Positions 24,815 through 37,343 of a stretch of 64,000 nucleotides of DNA are shown here, piece after piece. Origin of the DNA: Lanius collurio (Eukaryota; Chordata; Aves; Passeriformes; Laniidae); NCBI GenBank assembly GCA_020086605.1, contig JACBWW010000089.1, forward strand, positions 467,534-531,533, written 5' to 3'. The position numbers and the translations under genes were made by a program. The notes under the pieces are model-generated. The model was not told the DNA's origin. It did no database searches and worked only from the letters and a program-made list of their open reading frames with translations. Each line of letters starts with the position of its first letter. Position 1 is the first letter of the stretch.

Positions 24815-24968
24815 AAGGATGGTGAGGCCCTGACACAGGTTGCCTAGAGAAGCTATGGAAGTGTCCAAGGCCAGGTTGGACAGGACTTGGAGCAGCCTGG
24901 GATAGTGGAATAGGGATGGCACTGGGTGAGCTTTAAGGTCCCTTCCAACCCAATCCAGTCTGGCATTC
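24815..24968 (+). mobile_element. CR1 LINE, 3' fragment with internal deletion
   Basis: Keeps gatggtgaggccctgacaca and gtgtccaaggccaggttgga. The 'ccctgcccatggcagg' portion is collapsed to a short atagggatggcactgg, then gctttaaggtcccttccaac follows. Confidence 0.85.
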
Positions 24969-25197
24969 AGCTGGCAGCCAGCCCTGCAGTTCTGGAGTTG
25001 ACTCACTGGAAGGTCAAACAAGTGCCAGAGCTGGTGGAAAGGAGAGAGTTGAGGGTGTTTGATGGATGGAGGAGCAGGAAGGTGCCTTTTGGAGTAGCTG
25101 GGTGCTAACTGAGGTACACGTCTGATGTGTGTGTGCCAGGCATGCCTGTTTGGTAACCCTGGGGCCTGCTCAGCTCTTCAGTCAGAATTACCTCATC

Positions 25198-25440
25198 CCA
25201 GAATTACAGAATCATTTAGGTTGGAAAAGACCTTTAAGATCAAGTCCAACTATTGACCAATCACCACCTTTTCAAGTAGAAGAGAGCACTATGTCTACCA
25301 TCAGTCATTTCTTGAACACCTCCAGTGATGGTGACTCCAAGACAGCCCATTCTGATGCTTCACAACTCCTTCTGAGAAGAAATTCTTCCTGATGTCCAGC
25401 CTGAACCTCCCCTGGCAAAGCTTGAGACTATGTCCTCTGA
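25198..25440 (-). mobile_element. CR1 LINE, 3' fragment (older subfamily)
   Basis: Reads CAGAATTACAGAATCATTTA, then ggttggaaaagacctttaag, cacctccagtgatggtgact and gatgtccagcctgaacctcc. These are the antisense 3' UTR and terminal ORF2 blocks of the 'aagatcatcgagtccaacc' CR1 type. Confidence 0.88.
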
Positions 25441-26064
25441 TCATGTCACTCCCTCAGCCCCCAGACACTTAAAGCCTGGCTTTGCCTCCTACTCTGTTCT
25501 TCCTTGTTGTAACTGTGCCAGCGTGGGGCTGTCACTGCTCATGAAGCTGCTCTGTCCGTCCCAGCAGTGTGGGAGGTGTGACCCTGACCCATGGCTGCCA
25601 GTGCTGGGAAGCTCCACTGTGCTGGAGTTGCCTTGTCTTTGCCTAATTTCAGCTTCCAGCCTGTCTCAGCCTGGCTGCTGAACTAATAATGCTCTGCTCA
25701 TGGTCTGTTACATCCCTGGAATGGGCTGGAGAAGCTGCTCTGTGCTGTGGAAGCAACGTTTTGGGCCCATGGGGTGCACTGGGGCCATTTGGGGGTTCAC
25801 CTGCAGGCAGCTGCTGGGAAGTGCTTGTAGATTGGATAGATGTTGCTGGAATAAACTGATTTTTATCTGGGAAAGTTTACTTGCAGCTCGCTTCCTTTGG
25901 GTCATGAATCTGGAGATAAACACTGAAATGTTTCCATTCTAAGGATTTGGAGCTTTTTCTCATCACCTCAACTACCCCTTTCTGAGCTTCAGCAGTTGCA
26001 GATGGTTGAGTATGAAACACTTCCCTGTGTGTCTGGGAGACTGAGATTGAATCTAAAAGAGACC

Positions 26065-26158
26065 TGTCTTAGTGAGTGGCATCCCTGCCCATGGCAGGGG
26101 GCTGGAACGAGGTGAGCTTTAAGGGCCCTTCCCACCCAAACCATTCCATGATTGCACG
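26065..26158 (+). mobile_element. CR1 LINE, terminal 3' fragment
   Basis: Only the last roughly 90 bp remain: tggcatccctgcccatggca, the gctttaagggcccttcccac block and a CCATTCCATGATTGCA end. Confidence 0.85.
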
Positions 26159-29029
26159 AGCATTTGGATTGCTGTGCATATGGAGCTTTGACTCACACCC
26201 AGACCCTGTGGTGTGCTGCTGTAAACAGAGCCAGGAAGGCTGGTTTTGAGCCATGCTGAAGGCCTGGTCTCACTGATTGCTTTCCTGGGAAAAAGCCTGC
26301 TACCAGGAAAACTAAAGCTCGATTGCTGAGTTTTATACCTCATCACTGCCTAGACTGGGTATAAGCTGCTTTTTGTATATGTACATGAATTGGGAAAATT
26401 GTCATTCAGTACCTCTGACCTTTCCTTAGAACAAACAAACCCCACTGCTAACATGTACCTATCACAGTAAACCAGGGAATAATCCCTGGAAAATCATTAT
26501 AATCCTTTCATTTTCTCAGCATACAAGTGTCTAAGAGATGTAAGGGGATACTTGGGCATCATCACCTGTATCTGGTAGTGTTTCAGGGGACACCAGAAGA
26601 GCTGGCTCCTGGAAGTGGCATCTCCTGTTTCCTGTCAGAACTCCCAGGCTGTGCTGTGTAGCATTTGCACGTGGCCTGTGGAAGAGGAGAGATCAGCTGC
26701 AGACAGGGACTGTCCAACCTCCTTCCTGGCCAGCTGGCCCGTGATGGGATTTCTACAGGCAAATACACAGTTGTTGTCATCTTCTCTTCCTCAAGCTGCA
26801 GCAGAGGTTTGCAGGGCTGCAAATTACTTCAGAGAGTGCAGGTGATGAAGGCAGGTCCCTTGGGGACATCAGACTGGTACTTTATAGATGTGGTCAGGCA
26901 GTGATCCATCGCAAACATGGGGTTGATTATATTTAGGTAGGTTGTTCCCTTTTCCATGCACAGCTTCACCTTGTCCTGAGATGCAGCCTGGGAGGGATGA
27001 TGGCCAGACCAGCATGGTTGAGAGTTTATTTTCCATTTTAATGTTGCACTCAGCTGCTGGGAGTTCTAATTTTTAACATTTCCTGTAGCAAGAGGCAGAT
27101 AGCCCTCAATTTCCTTCTCACCTAAACTTTCTTCTCCAGGTGAATGAGAATCAAATCTGGGCAGTTCTTGTGACAAAACAGTATTCTTCCAATTCTTGTT
27201 CTCTCACCTATCAATGGAAATGGAAAATGGGCTAAAAAGACCTTTCTGATGCAGATTTCTAAATTGGCCATGGTGAAATTGTATCAAGTTTTCCTTTTTC
27301 TGGGATGCCATCTTTAGGGGCATGGAGCTGCTCCTGTGAACAAGGATGGTGGTTGACCTCAGATGAGCTCTGAAGGTCACAGGTTCAAGAAGGGATGAGC
27401 TACCTCGTGTGGCCCAAGCTGCAGGGCACTGTTGCACGAGCTGCAGGAACAGGAGGCTGCACAGATTCACCCAGAGCAGGGCGAGTTCAGTCAGGGGGGA
27501 GAGCCAGTCCAGCAGCGTTGCATTGATGGTATCACAGGCCCTGAGATGGTCTGCAGATCCTTTGCTCCAACACAGAGCATTGCTGTGCTCTTCCCATGCT
27601 GCCAGGGGCTTGGCTGGCTGGTGCTTGTCCATCACACCTGCACTGTCGTGGCATTTCCCTGAATAATCTGAAATGCCCTTGTGCCACCTGCCTGTTTTCA
27701 TTGTCTGAGAAGACAGCTAGAAATAGCCTGAATTTTCTTCTGCATGCGGTGATTCAAAAGGGTATTTTGTGGCTGAGTACAGAGCCATTTTTGGGTTTCA
27801 AACCACAAAAGATGATGTTTGAAAAAGTGCCTGAAGAACTGGGCTGTTGACTAGAGATGCGATCAAGAGGTGCTGTCTTTCCTTGTGGAAGAACTGCCTC
27901 GTAGGCAAAAGAATTGGGCTTAACTTTTCCAGCTTTCTCAAGGTCATGTTGTTGGCACGGGTCGGGGAACAGGTGCTGTAATGGAGTAATTAATCTTGGA
28001 AATACAGTTTAAGATAGCACCTAAAGGGGATCTGTGGTTGAAGGAGGCAGGACTCCAGCAAAGGATTCTTAGAGCTCAGCCTGTATTTAAGTGAAGATTT
28101 GGTGGTGGGGGAGGATTTGGAAGTTGGTGCCTCTCAGAGGACAAAGAGGCTTGGTAGCATCTCTGATTTCTCCTGTGGTTTGGAGGCAAGTCTTGCACGG
28201 GACAAACCCCTACTTCTTGTTTTAGATGATGGTATTAAAACTAATAGGGTGGAAAAAGGTGCCGTGTCTCTGCTCAGTGAGGTTACTGCTTGTGAAATAA
28301 GTACTGAAGCTCAACGTGAAGAAATGTGCCAGTTGTGATTAATCCAGGGCCATGCAGTACAGGATAAAGGAATGTTATCATCAGGATGTGCTTCCCTTGG
28401 TTACAGATCTCTGTGAGCACCTGTGTGGCATCTCTGCTTTAACAGATAAACTTAACTCTGAAGTCCAGATGAGTGTGAGAGGTAGAATAAACAGCTTTCT
28501 CCTCCAGGGACTTCCTCTGATCCTCACTCCTTGTTCACTATTTATTTCCTTGCAGGACACTGGCTTCAGTTTTTCCCGCTGCTAATCCAGGGAGTCCATA
28601 AGGTGTTTTCTAACCTTTCTGCACTAAACTGTTGCTGTATCAGTTTTGGTTCTTGAGGAACCTTTAGGCTTCTCTCTGCAGTGTCACTAATTTTTAAGTC
28701 ATTCTAGGATAGGAAATACAGTTTCATGGAGCTGCACACACTTCCTATAGATTCTGCTGCTGGAGTAAGTGCATTCAAGGATATCTTAGGAATTGTGGTT
28801 TCTGAGTGGATAATCCAGTACCTAATAAGGCCCAAGTTCTGAGGCTTCTTCTGTGAGTGCTTCCACTCCCATGTGGATTCCTTTGTGTTATGCTGCATAA
28901 CTGAGCTGGTGCTTCATTATTTTCCTTACTAAGGTAATGTGTTGATTGGTCTCCTATGAATTTATCATAAATTCAAGGCCTTTGAATTCTTTGTTAAGTG
29001 GGATTGATGCCAGCTTTGTGTTGTGGTCA
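26159..29029. other. 2.9-kb intronic stretch with no recognised gene
   Basis: No exon or repeat recognised. The 165-residue minus-strand open frame at 27204-27701 overlaps other-frame ORFs and has no recognisable motif. Confidence 0.55.
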
Positions 29030-29768
29030 GCAGGCTGGCAGGAAGGGGTGCCATACAGAGGGGCCTGGAGAGGCGGGACTGGGGAAAACTCACTGAGCTC
29101 AACAAGGCCAAATGCAAGGTCCTGCCCCTGGGCCAGGGCCATCCTGAGCACAAACACAGGCTGGGTAGAGAAGGGATTGAGCACAGCCCCAAAACCCCAG
29201 TGCCCTGGGCTGATTCCCTAGCATGGGCAGCAGGGCAGGGGAGGATTCTGCATCTCTGCCCCACTCAGGTAAGACCCCACCTGCAGAGCTGCCCCAGGCC
29301 GGGGGTTCAACATCAGAAGGACTTGGAGTTGTTGGAGAGAGTCCAGAGGAGGACACAGAGATGCTCCCAGGGCTGGAGTCCCTCAGCTCTGGAGCCAGGC
29401 TGGGAGAGCTGGGGGTGCTCACCTGGAGAGGAGAAGGCTCCAGGGAGAGCTCAGAGCCTCTGCCAGGGTCTAAAGGGGCTCCAGGAGAGCTGGAGAGGGA
29501 CTGGGGACAGGGATGGAGGGACAGGACACAGGGAATGGCTTCCCACTGCCAGAGGGCAGGGATGGATGGGATATTGGGAAGAAATTCTTCTCTGTGAGGG
29601 TGGTGAGACCCTGGCACAGGGTGCCCAGAGCAGCTGTGGCTGCCCCTGGATCCCTGGAAGTGTTCAAGGCCAGGCTGGGAGGGGCTTGGAGCACCCTGGG
29701 ACAGTGGAAGGTGTCCCTGCCCAAGGCAGGGGGTGGAACAAGCTGAGCTTCCAACCCAAACCAGTCTA
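29030..29768 (+). mobile_element. CR1 LINE, long fragment with terminal ORF2 and 3' UTR
   Basis: About 740 bp. The 5' part encodes NKAKCKVLPLGQGHPEHKHR and, further on, HQKDLELLERVQRRTQ, both characteristic of the C-terminal third of the CR1 ORF2 reverse transcriptase. The rest of the ORF2 remnant is frame-scrambled, then the 3' UTR blocks follow to ttccaacccaaaccagtcta. A single frame stays open across it by chance (29023-29826, 267 codons). It is one of the two longest CR1 copies in the window and is not a functional element. Confidence 0.95.
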
Positions 29769-30600
29769 TAAACACAGGAAAGGGTTAGAAACTTCTGAAA
29801 CAGGAGTGTCAACACATGAGTCTTAATTCGTTGAGGAATGCAGCAAAATCTTTCTTTTTGTTAACCACAAGCCTTCCTTCTTGTCCATACTAGGGGATAT
29901 TTATAGTTTTAGTGGTGTATGCCTTGCCTTTCCTTCCTAATGGATTGCTGGACCACAAGTGGGTGGAAGATTTGTTTGTTTTGGCACAATATTCCCTTTA
30001 CATAGGCACGTCTGGAGTTTACAGCAAACTGAGCCAGGCCGTGAACTGTGCAAAGTCCTTAACATGAGGGAAAGGAGAGAAGCAGGAAGAGTGTCATGTA
30101 AAATTAGCTCTCTGAAATGGAACCATCTCTTCAGCTTATTTCCCTGCTGGTTTGCAGGCTGCTTCCTTGAGCTGGCATTGCTCCATCGGATGCACCGTGA
30201 GCGTTTGTGTCAGCGCTGCCTGTTCCTGCCACTTGCCCTCACTGGGTGTGCCATGGGTTGGGAATCCAGTATCCCTCCTCTAGGCCATTGAGTAGCTCCA
30301 ATGGTGATGCTCTTCTGGCACAAATTGTAATGGAAGTACCAAAACAGCAAGGTGACCTCAGAAAGGGAGCTCAGGTGCTCACTCACTGTGAGCTTTTGAT
30401 TGACCTGTCGGGTAAGCATCAGGTGGTGACGTGGTGCTGAGATGGACATAAAGGGTTATCAGTGGCAGAGGCTGACATGAATTAAATCCACTGCCATGAC
30501 CTTAACACAGCAGCATTTCCAAATATCTGGCTTAATAATGAAAATAAATGTGCTGTGGAAGCTGCATATAGCCTTGGAGTTATTGCTTGTGGCTTGAAAA

Positions 30601-30830
30601 ATCATAGTTTATGGAATATCCTGAGTTGGAAGGGACTCTCAGGGAGCATCAAGTCCAGCTCCTGGCCCTGCACAGACACCCCAATAATCTCCTGTCCCTG
30701 AGAGTGTTGTCCAAATACTCCTTGAGCTGTGGCAGCTTTGGGGCTGTGACCATTCCCTGGGGAGCCTGGGCAGTGCCCAACCACCCTCTGAGGGAAGAAC
30801 CTTTTCCTAACATACAACTTAACCCACCCA
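30601..30830 (-). mobile_element. CR1 LINE, 3' fragment (second 3' subfamily)
   Basis: Reads ATCATAGTTTATGGAATATC, tgagttggaagggactctca, catcaagtccagctcctggc, gttgtccaaatactccttga and ccattccctggggagcctgg. It belongs with the two copies near 15.3-15.8 kb. Confidence 0.88.
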
Positions 30831-33800
30831 CGGTATTTTTATTGGTATGCAAGAATTTTGGGGATTGCAAATGTCCCTGTAGGCATTCACACCCTCATGG
30901 GCACATTGTCCCTCACCTGGTGCAAAGGCAGGTGATGTCTGACCTGTTTGTCAACCTGTGTTCAGAAGAGCCAGGAAAGGATGGTGATGTCTCAACCAGG
31001 CTGATCCTTCACAAATTTACATTTGTCCCTTCACAAAGGGAGCTTGAGGGGGGAAATTTGATGACCTTGGTGACGCCCATGTGAGAGCTGGATGGGTACT
31101 GGCAGAAGACACCTCTGAAGCTTCTCCAGACTGTCACTGTGAGAAACCAGAGAGTGTTTGTTGCCATCTCTGGTGCTGCATGTGCCACCCAGGCATGTTC
31201 TGGTGTGTAGGATGGCTTTACAGGAATGCCAGTGCAGAGACTCCGTCTCTACTGATGCTGCTCCACCTGGAGCACATGGACCTCATCTTGGGGTCATTTT
31301 ACAAAGAAGCTGCACCTGTGAAAGCACAGGTAGAAAAATGACAGGTGTGGGATGGTGCTTCCCAATACAGCTGGAGGAAGCTAAAATATCCATCCAGGGT
31401 GTGAAGACTTTTAAGGAGCTGGCAACTTCAAATTTGAGGAAGAAAAAAACCCATAAAACCAACCAGTAGCACAGATCTTCAAGTATTATAATTTTTTAAA
31501 GCCATGTGGCTGCTCTTAGAGTGTTGGTGGCTCCTGCTTGGCTTCCCCCTGCGGGCAGGTGCCACGGGCCACTTCCTTGGCAGATTGAGGAAGGAGCTTG
31601 GCACAAACATTTACTTTCTGTGAACAAACGCAACTGTCTGACTGTGTATCTTGGGATTATGGTGCCTAATTGCCCCACTGAGGAAGTGCAGATTTTTATG
31701 GAGCCAATGGTGCTTGTGTGGGTGTAGCCACCAGCACAGAGTAAGACCAGTAACTAAGACTGGACCTTGCACTGGGGAGGAGGCAGCTCAGCTGCCAGCA
31801 AATGGAGTGACCTTTGCTTCATTTAGAAATAAATAAAGTAAAACAAAATACAATAAATGAAAATTTAAAAGGCGAGAGCCAGGATCTAAACATGCTCTGG
31901 CCCCCCTGCAAGGGGGTTGTGCTTCTCCAGAGGGTGTTTTGCTTGGTCTGGATGTAATTCCTGGCACCTTTCAGTCACATAGGTAATCTAGATCCTTCTG
32001 ACAGCTGAACTGCTTCATCAGGACACACAGTTGGGAGATTTAGGGAGTCCTGCATCTCAGAGAGGAGGGAAAGGGTGGTTCTTTATGTGCCATGAGGATG
32101 CTGCCCTGTGGGATAGGTGGGTTTTGGGGTGGGACAGCTTGTTTTGGGGCTGCAGTGTTGACATCATGGAGCTTTTATAACCCTGGGAAGGGGAGACAAA
32201 TTGCTGCAGAAGATTTCGGGTGTTGAGCGCAACAGTGCCTTAACCATCAAACTCTAGCAGTTTTTAATGGACATGATCTATCCCAATAAAAACCTTCCTT
32301 TCCCAAAACAGAGCTGGCAGGCAATCTGGATGCTGGCAACATCGTTGGGTTGTTTAGGCTGAAGCACTGTTTTTATTAAGCCCAGATGAGCAGGACTCAG
32401 GGGTTGTGGTTCTTACCTTTCCATCTCCCTTGTGCTCTGACGCTTGTAAGGAGGTGAGTGGTCTGTCACCCCTGTCTGACAGCAATTAGCCTCCAGAAAA
32501 GCAGCCCATTCAAGGCTGGGACAGATTTCTCTCCCTGTGTTGGTCTTGGGTACATAGTTTCCTCTTTGAGAGGGGGTTTAGTTGCAAATAAAATATGTAG
32601 GTGATATCAGTTGAATTCCTGCCAAATGTCTCATTATATGAAGAGTCAGTGTGGTCTGATCCTCTCTCCATGACTGCTGGAAAAGGAAGTATCTTCACTT
32701 AAGGAGAAAGTGAAGTTCAGGCATTAAAAGGAAACATGTACATTAAATCATGGAGTATCAGGTTTTCTTGTGTTTTCCCTTAACATACTCCATCTCTCTC
32801 TTACTATGTTTTTAAGAAGTGTTGCTGTTCCAGCTCACCATCTCTTACATCACCGTGTTTCCAGTTTATTACCCAGTTCTTACAAGGAGTTTTTAGTGAT
32901 GAGCACCCTCGAGTGAAGTCTGTTGGCCACAGTCTGTGGGGATGGAGTAACGTAGGCTTGGCAGACTTCTCCTCTTGCCCATTTGCTGTGGGGCATTTGG
33001 CCTTTGCCTGCTAGGCCAGGTCTTAAAGTTCAGCTGCACAGAGTGTACTTGAGACTTTCACTCACCTCCACTGTTCTTGCATGTTCCCTTCTTATCTGTT
33101 CATCCTCTCTTCGTACGAGGCTGTGTGGTGATGAAGAGCAGCTGCTTGAGTTACTGTGGGGTCATACTTGGAACCACAGAAGGACATGGATGTCTCTTAC
33201 AGCCACATGGCTGCTCTTCATCCCTGCCAGACACACCCGAGCCAGGCTCAATCATGCCAATTCAAGGTGCATTTGGCACTCGGTGCCTAAATCCTCTCAC
33301 TCACTCAGGTTCTTGCATGGAAACCCCTTTCTGAAGGCACCTACTTCTGGTGCACTTTCATAACTTCATTCCTGTGGCATGGAAGTGGAATTTTCTCCAA
33401 GGCTTTGCTGCTGTGTGGTGGACATTTGGACACTGAGAGCCCTTACACCCACGTTTAGATCTCAATGCTGTGAGAGTCCAGATGTTTTCCTGTCTCCTGA
33501 GCCATCAGGTACAAACACTGAGCACCAAGGAGCCTGATCCTGAATCTGACCAGTGCTGTCTGAAGCTCATTTTAGGCGCTGATATGAGACTTAGCAGAAG
33601 TTTGGTGTCATTTTGAGGTGACAAATAAACAATTCTGCTTGTTTGTCCCCAGCTTTTGGAGGTGCTCTGGTGGGACAGAAAGGAGACAACCTGTTCCCAT
33701 CAGGTAACCATGAGCCAAGCCTGCAGTCCTGGAGCTTTCTCAAGTTGGGATACAATGACCCTGCATGTGAATCCCACCTCACTGCTCTTCTGTTACGACA

Positions 33801-34809
33801 CTTTTTGTGGGTACTGGATGGCACTCGATAGGAGTATGTCCTTCCACAGGGGAATCACATACCTGTTGGGTGCTGGATTCACCTTTGGACAGGGCCAAAA
33901 GCCTCTCAGCACCTGAGGGCTCCCTGTTATCCCAAGCTGGGTTCTGCTAGCGCAGCTTCTTCAGTTTCCTTTGATCCATCTCCTCAACTTCACAAGGACT
34001 TTTTTTCTGGTGAGAGGTTTTTCCCCACCCCACACACACTGTGAAAGCTGCCTTAGCTCTGAACTTGATACTTGCGTTCCTTTCTGAAGAAGAAAGAAGC
34101 ACTTCATGGTTTGGATACCATACCAGGGTTTTTGGGGGCAGGGGAAAGTTGTGTTTAGCTGCCAAGTTCACCAGTCTTTTCAAACTGTCTGAGCCTGTCT
34201 GCAATTCATCCTCTGGGCTGCTTTTCCTTGCCAGACAGAGCGCAGATAAAAACAGTAATAGATGATTGAGGTGTGTCTGTGTTAATTTAGGCTGTAAATC
34301 TGTAGAAGTGATGTTGCTGCCAATGATTCAAGGCTGCTCCAGAGCCTAAGCTCCCATGGTGGTCTTGTCAAGGACCTTGATACCATTAACTGCGAACTAC
34401 ATCCATCAACCACCATGGACGCACCTGAATCCATGTGCTGTTGGTTATTCCTTGATGATGGATGCACGTGGCTGTCTAGAAGACATCTTTGCCCCTTTTT
34501 TCTTCAAAACCATTGCCTGGAAGGAAGGGGATGCTTTAGGGACATCTGCCTATCTTTTTGCTGTTAAACAACACGGCATTTTAAGAGGAAAAATAAAACT
34601 ACAGGTTTATGATGTCTGGATATCAGAGAAAAGAACTTCTGCAGGGTCTTTTGCAGACCTCTTGCTGCTGGTGGGGTTTTGCTCATTTCCTCTGTAGCAT
34701 TCCCATAAATGCATATTTCTGCTGGAACCTGATCTTAAGTGGCATTACACAGCCTGTTTTGCAAGCAGGGACGGTATCCTGACCACCAGGCTCTTTGGGA
34801 AGCTTTTCA
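30831..34809. other. 4-kb intronic stretch with no recognised gene
   Basis: Unique-looking intron with an A/T-rich patch at about 31825-31872 (AAATAAATAAAG-like). No exon or dispersed repeat recognised. Open frames near 32983-33363 lack recognisable domains. Confidence 0.55.
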
Positions 34810-34861
34810 AAGGTTGGACTTGATGATCTTGGAGGTCTTTTCTGACCCCAATGATTCTAAA
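34810..34861 (+). mobile_element. CR1 LINE, terminal 3' remnant (third 3' subfamily)
   Basis: About 50 bp reading ggttggacttgatgatcttg, gaggtcttttctgacccc and AATGATTCTAAA, the 3' end of CR1 copies of the 'ttggactcgatgatctt' type. Confidence 0.8.
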
Positions 34862-36499
34862 CACTGAATTGTAAGGCTGGGCTCAGTTGCTGTACTGTCA
34901 GGAGGTAGATCCCAGAAGTGCTGTCAGTGTGAGGGTCCCCTCCAGGCAGGGGCTGCAGGATGCAGGACCCATGGGATGCAGGGAATGCAGCCCTGGGGCT
35001 GGTGGGGTGTAAGGGCTGAGCACTTGCACGGATCACAGGGATGTGCTGCTCACAGCCAGGCTTTGGCACTTGGATGGGATTTCTGCAGGAGGGTGAGAGT
35101 CTGACATCTGCTCAAGCCCCAGAAGATACAGGGGAGCTGATCTGGCAGTTGCACTTCAGCTTTTTCTCTGCCCAGCATGAAAAAAAAAAAAAAAACCAAA
35201 CAAAAATATGTAGAGCTCAGGTTTCATGAGGAGATTTTTTTCATTTTATTCCATCATTCAACTATTCCTTTAGCTGTTCCAGCATCATCCACCTCCTCAT
35301 AAACAGCACTAACCCTCCTTTCCTGACAGATTATGGTCTCTAGGACTTTTTACATATATAGGAATGTGCATCCATAGCTGCTGGCACACATTTGGCTGGG
35401 ACTCAGTTGAGGGAGAGGAGTCGATGAATTGATCTCACATCACACAAACCACTTCCCTGGAAAATGCTCTATGCTTTGTTTTGACTCTGCTTGAGTGGAA
35501 GAACTAAATTTCCAACTAAATTAGTTTTTCCCTTCCTAACATTCCTGGCTTTTGTGCTGAGCTTCCATAGAGGGGATTGGGAGCAAAGTTCAGGAATGAA
35601 CTTAGAGAACGGGTGCTTGGATCACTCCCTGTGAAACGATCAACTGAGATCACCTGGAAAAGTAACTTGCCAATGTATTTAGTTGGGGATTATACAATTA
35701 ATGTGTTTCAGCATGTTCACAAGGTTTTCAAGGAAAAGAGCTCTTGGAAGTTCACTTCCCCTCAGATGGAAAAAGCCACGAGTTCGTTTGGGTTCATCTC
35801 TGTCTGTAAAAATTGTAATTGGAGGATGCAAACTTGACAGTCCTGGGCATTCATGGGTAATGAATGAGTGTAGTGATCCAGAGTTGTCTATCCTTCTCCC
35901 TTCCCAGCAATTTAGACTTAAATACTGTTTGTGTGCCTCTTTATTTTCCGCCTGTGAAGCACTGAACAAAACTAACTGCACAAGCTGAAGATTAAATTGT
36001 TGGGTCAAATGATTCAACGGAAGCAATTTGTAATGTTTAAAAGTCATCTGCAGCCTCCAAAGTTGGGAAGAATCTCCCAAGTGAGGGGCATTCGACATGA
36101 CGTGCACCTGCTTGCTGGAGTTGGAGCCAGCTTTGTCACTACTGTTCCCAGCTGTAAATTGCAACAGAGAATTTTGACCTACTTTTTCAGTTTTTCTGTT
36201 GTTTTGCACAACATTGAGGACGCTGAAACCAGGTCACCGTAGTGCTGGTTGGGGAAGCACAGATAAATGCTGATTGCTGTGTGGAAGTGCTGCTGGGGTA
36301 CAGGGGGGAGTTGGAATACATCCAGTGGAAGATCCTTGAAGTAACCAGAAAGCTCTAGAGTGGGAGACAAAAAGGAAAAAAAAAAAAAAAAAAACCCAAA
36401 AAGGACATTTCTCATGTCTGAGTGCGGAAAGCATTTAACCTTCCATGCTCCCTTCCTTGGCTTGGGTAATAGCCAAGCACCAGAGCAGGGCCCACTTCC
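34862..36499. other. Intronic stretch with two A-runs
   Basis: No gene recognised. Homopolymers of 16 A (35180-35195) and 19 A (36376-36394) are present. They lack adjacent repeat bodies that would mark SINE insertions. The 176-residue minus-strand frame at 35679-36209 has no recognisable domain. Confidence 0.55.
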
Positions 36500-37343
36500 A
36501 GGTCATGCCAAGAGTGTGGATGTGCTGGAGGGCAGGAAGGCTCTGCAGAGGGATCTGAACAGGCTGGATCCAGGGGACAAGGCCAGCCGTGTGAGGGCTC
36601 AATAGGGCCAAGTGCCAGGTCCAGCACTTGAGTCACAACAACCCTGTGGGACACTCCAGGCTCGGAGTTGAGTGTCTGGGAGGCTGCCTGGTTGGAAAGG
36701 ACCTGGGTGTGCTGGTCTACATGAGCCCAGGTGTGCCCAGGTGGCCAAAAAACCAGCAGTGTTCTGGCTTGTGTCAGCAATGGTGGGACCAGCAGGACCA
36801 GGGTAAGGATTGTCACCCTGTACTGGCCACTGCTGAGGTCACACCTGGAATCCCAGGGACGGTTTTGGACCCCTCACAGCAAGAAAAACATTGAGGGGCT
36901 GGAGAGTGTCCAGGGAAGGGAACCAAGCTGGGAAGGGGCTGGAGCCCCAGGAGTGGCTGAGGGAGCTGGGAAAGGGGCTCAGCCTGGAGCAGAGGAGGCT
37001 CAGGGGGGACCTTGTGGCTCTGCACAACTCCCTGACAGGAGGGGGCTCAGGGGGGTCGGGCTCTGCTCCCAGGGAACAGGGACAGGAGGAGAGGAAATGG
37101 CCTCAAGCTGTGCCAGGAGAGGGTTAGTTTTGATACTGGGGAAGAGTTCTTTATAGAAAGGGTTGTCAAGGATTGGAGCAGGCTGCCCAGTGCCATGGTG
37201 GAGTCACTACCCCTGGAAGTGTTCAAAAGATGTGTAGATGTGGCATTTGGGGACATGGTTAATGCTTGGACAGTGCTCAGTTAATGGTTGGACTCGATGA
37301 CCTTAGAGAGCTTTTCCAACCTTAAGGATTCTGTGATTCTAAG
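36500..37343 (+). mobile_element. CR1 LINE, longest fragment in window (about 845 bp)
   Basis: Starts near cagagtg/tggatgtgctgg and includes segments decaying from the ORF2 C-terminus: the aatagggccaagtgccaggt block, a lone LEQRRLRGDLVALHNSL in one frame, and GTCAAGGATTGGAGCAGGC. The end is ggttggactcgatgacctta, then gattctgtgattctaagg. The 3' end differs from the 740-bp copy at 29 kb, so at least two CR1 subfamilies are represented by long copies. Confidence 0.93.

Noticed and set aside
35180..36394. Runs of 16 A and 19 A as possible SINE or processed-pseudogene tails
   Set aside because: No SINE body, gene-like sequence or flanking target duplication was seen upstream of either run.
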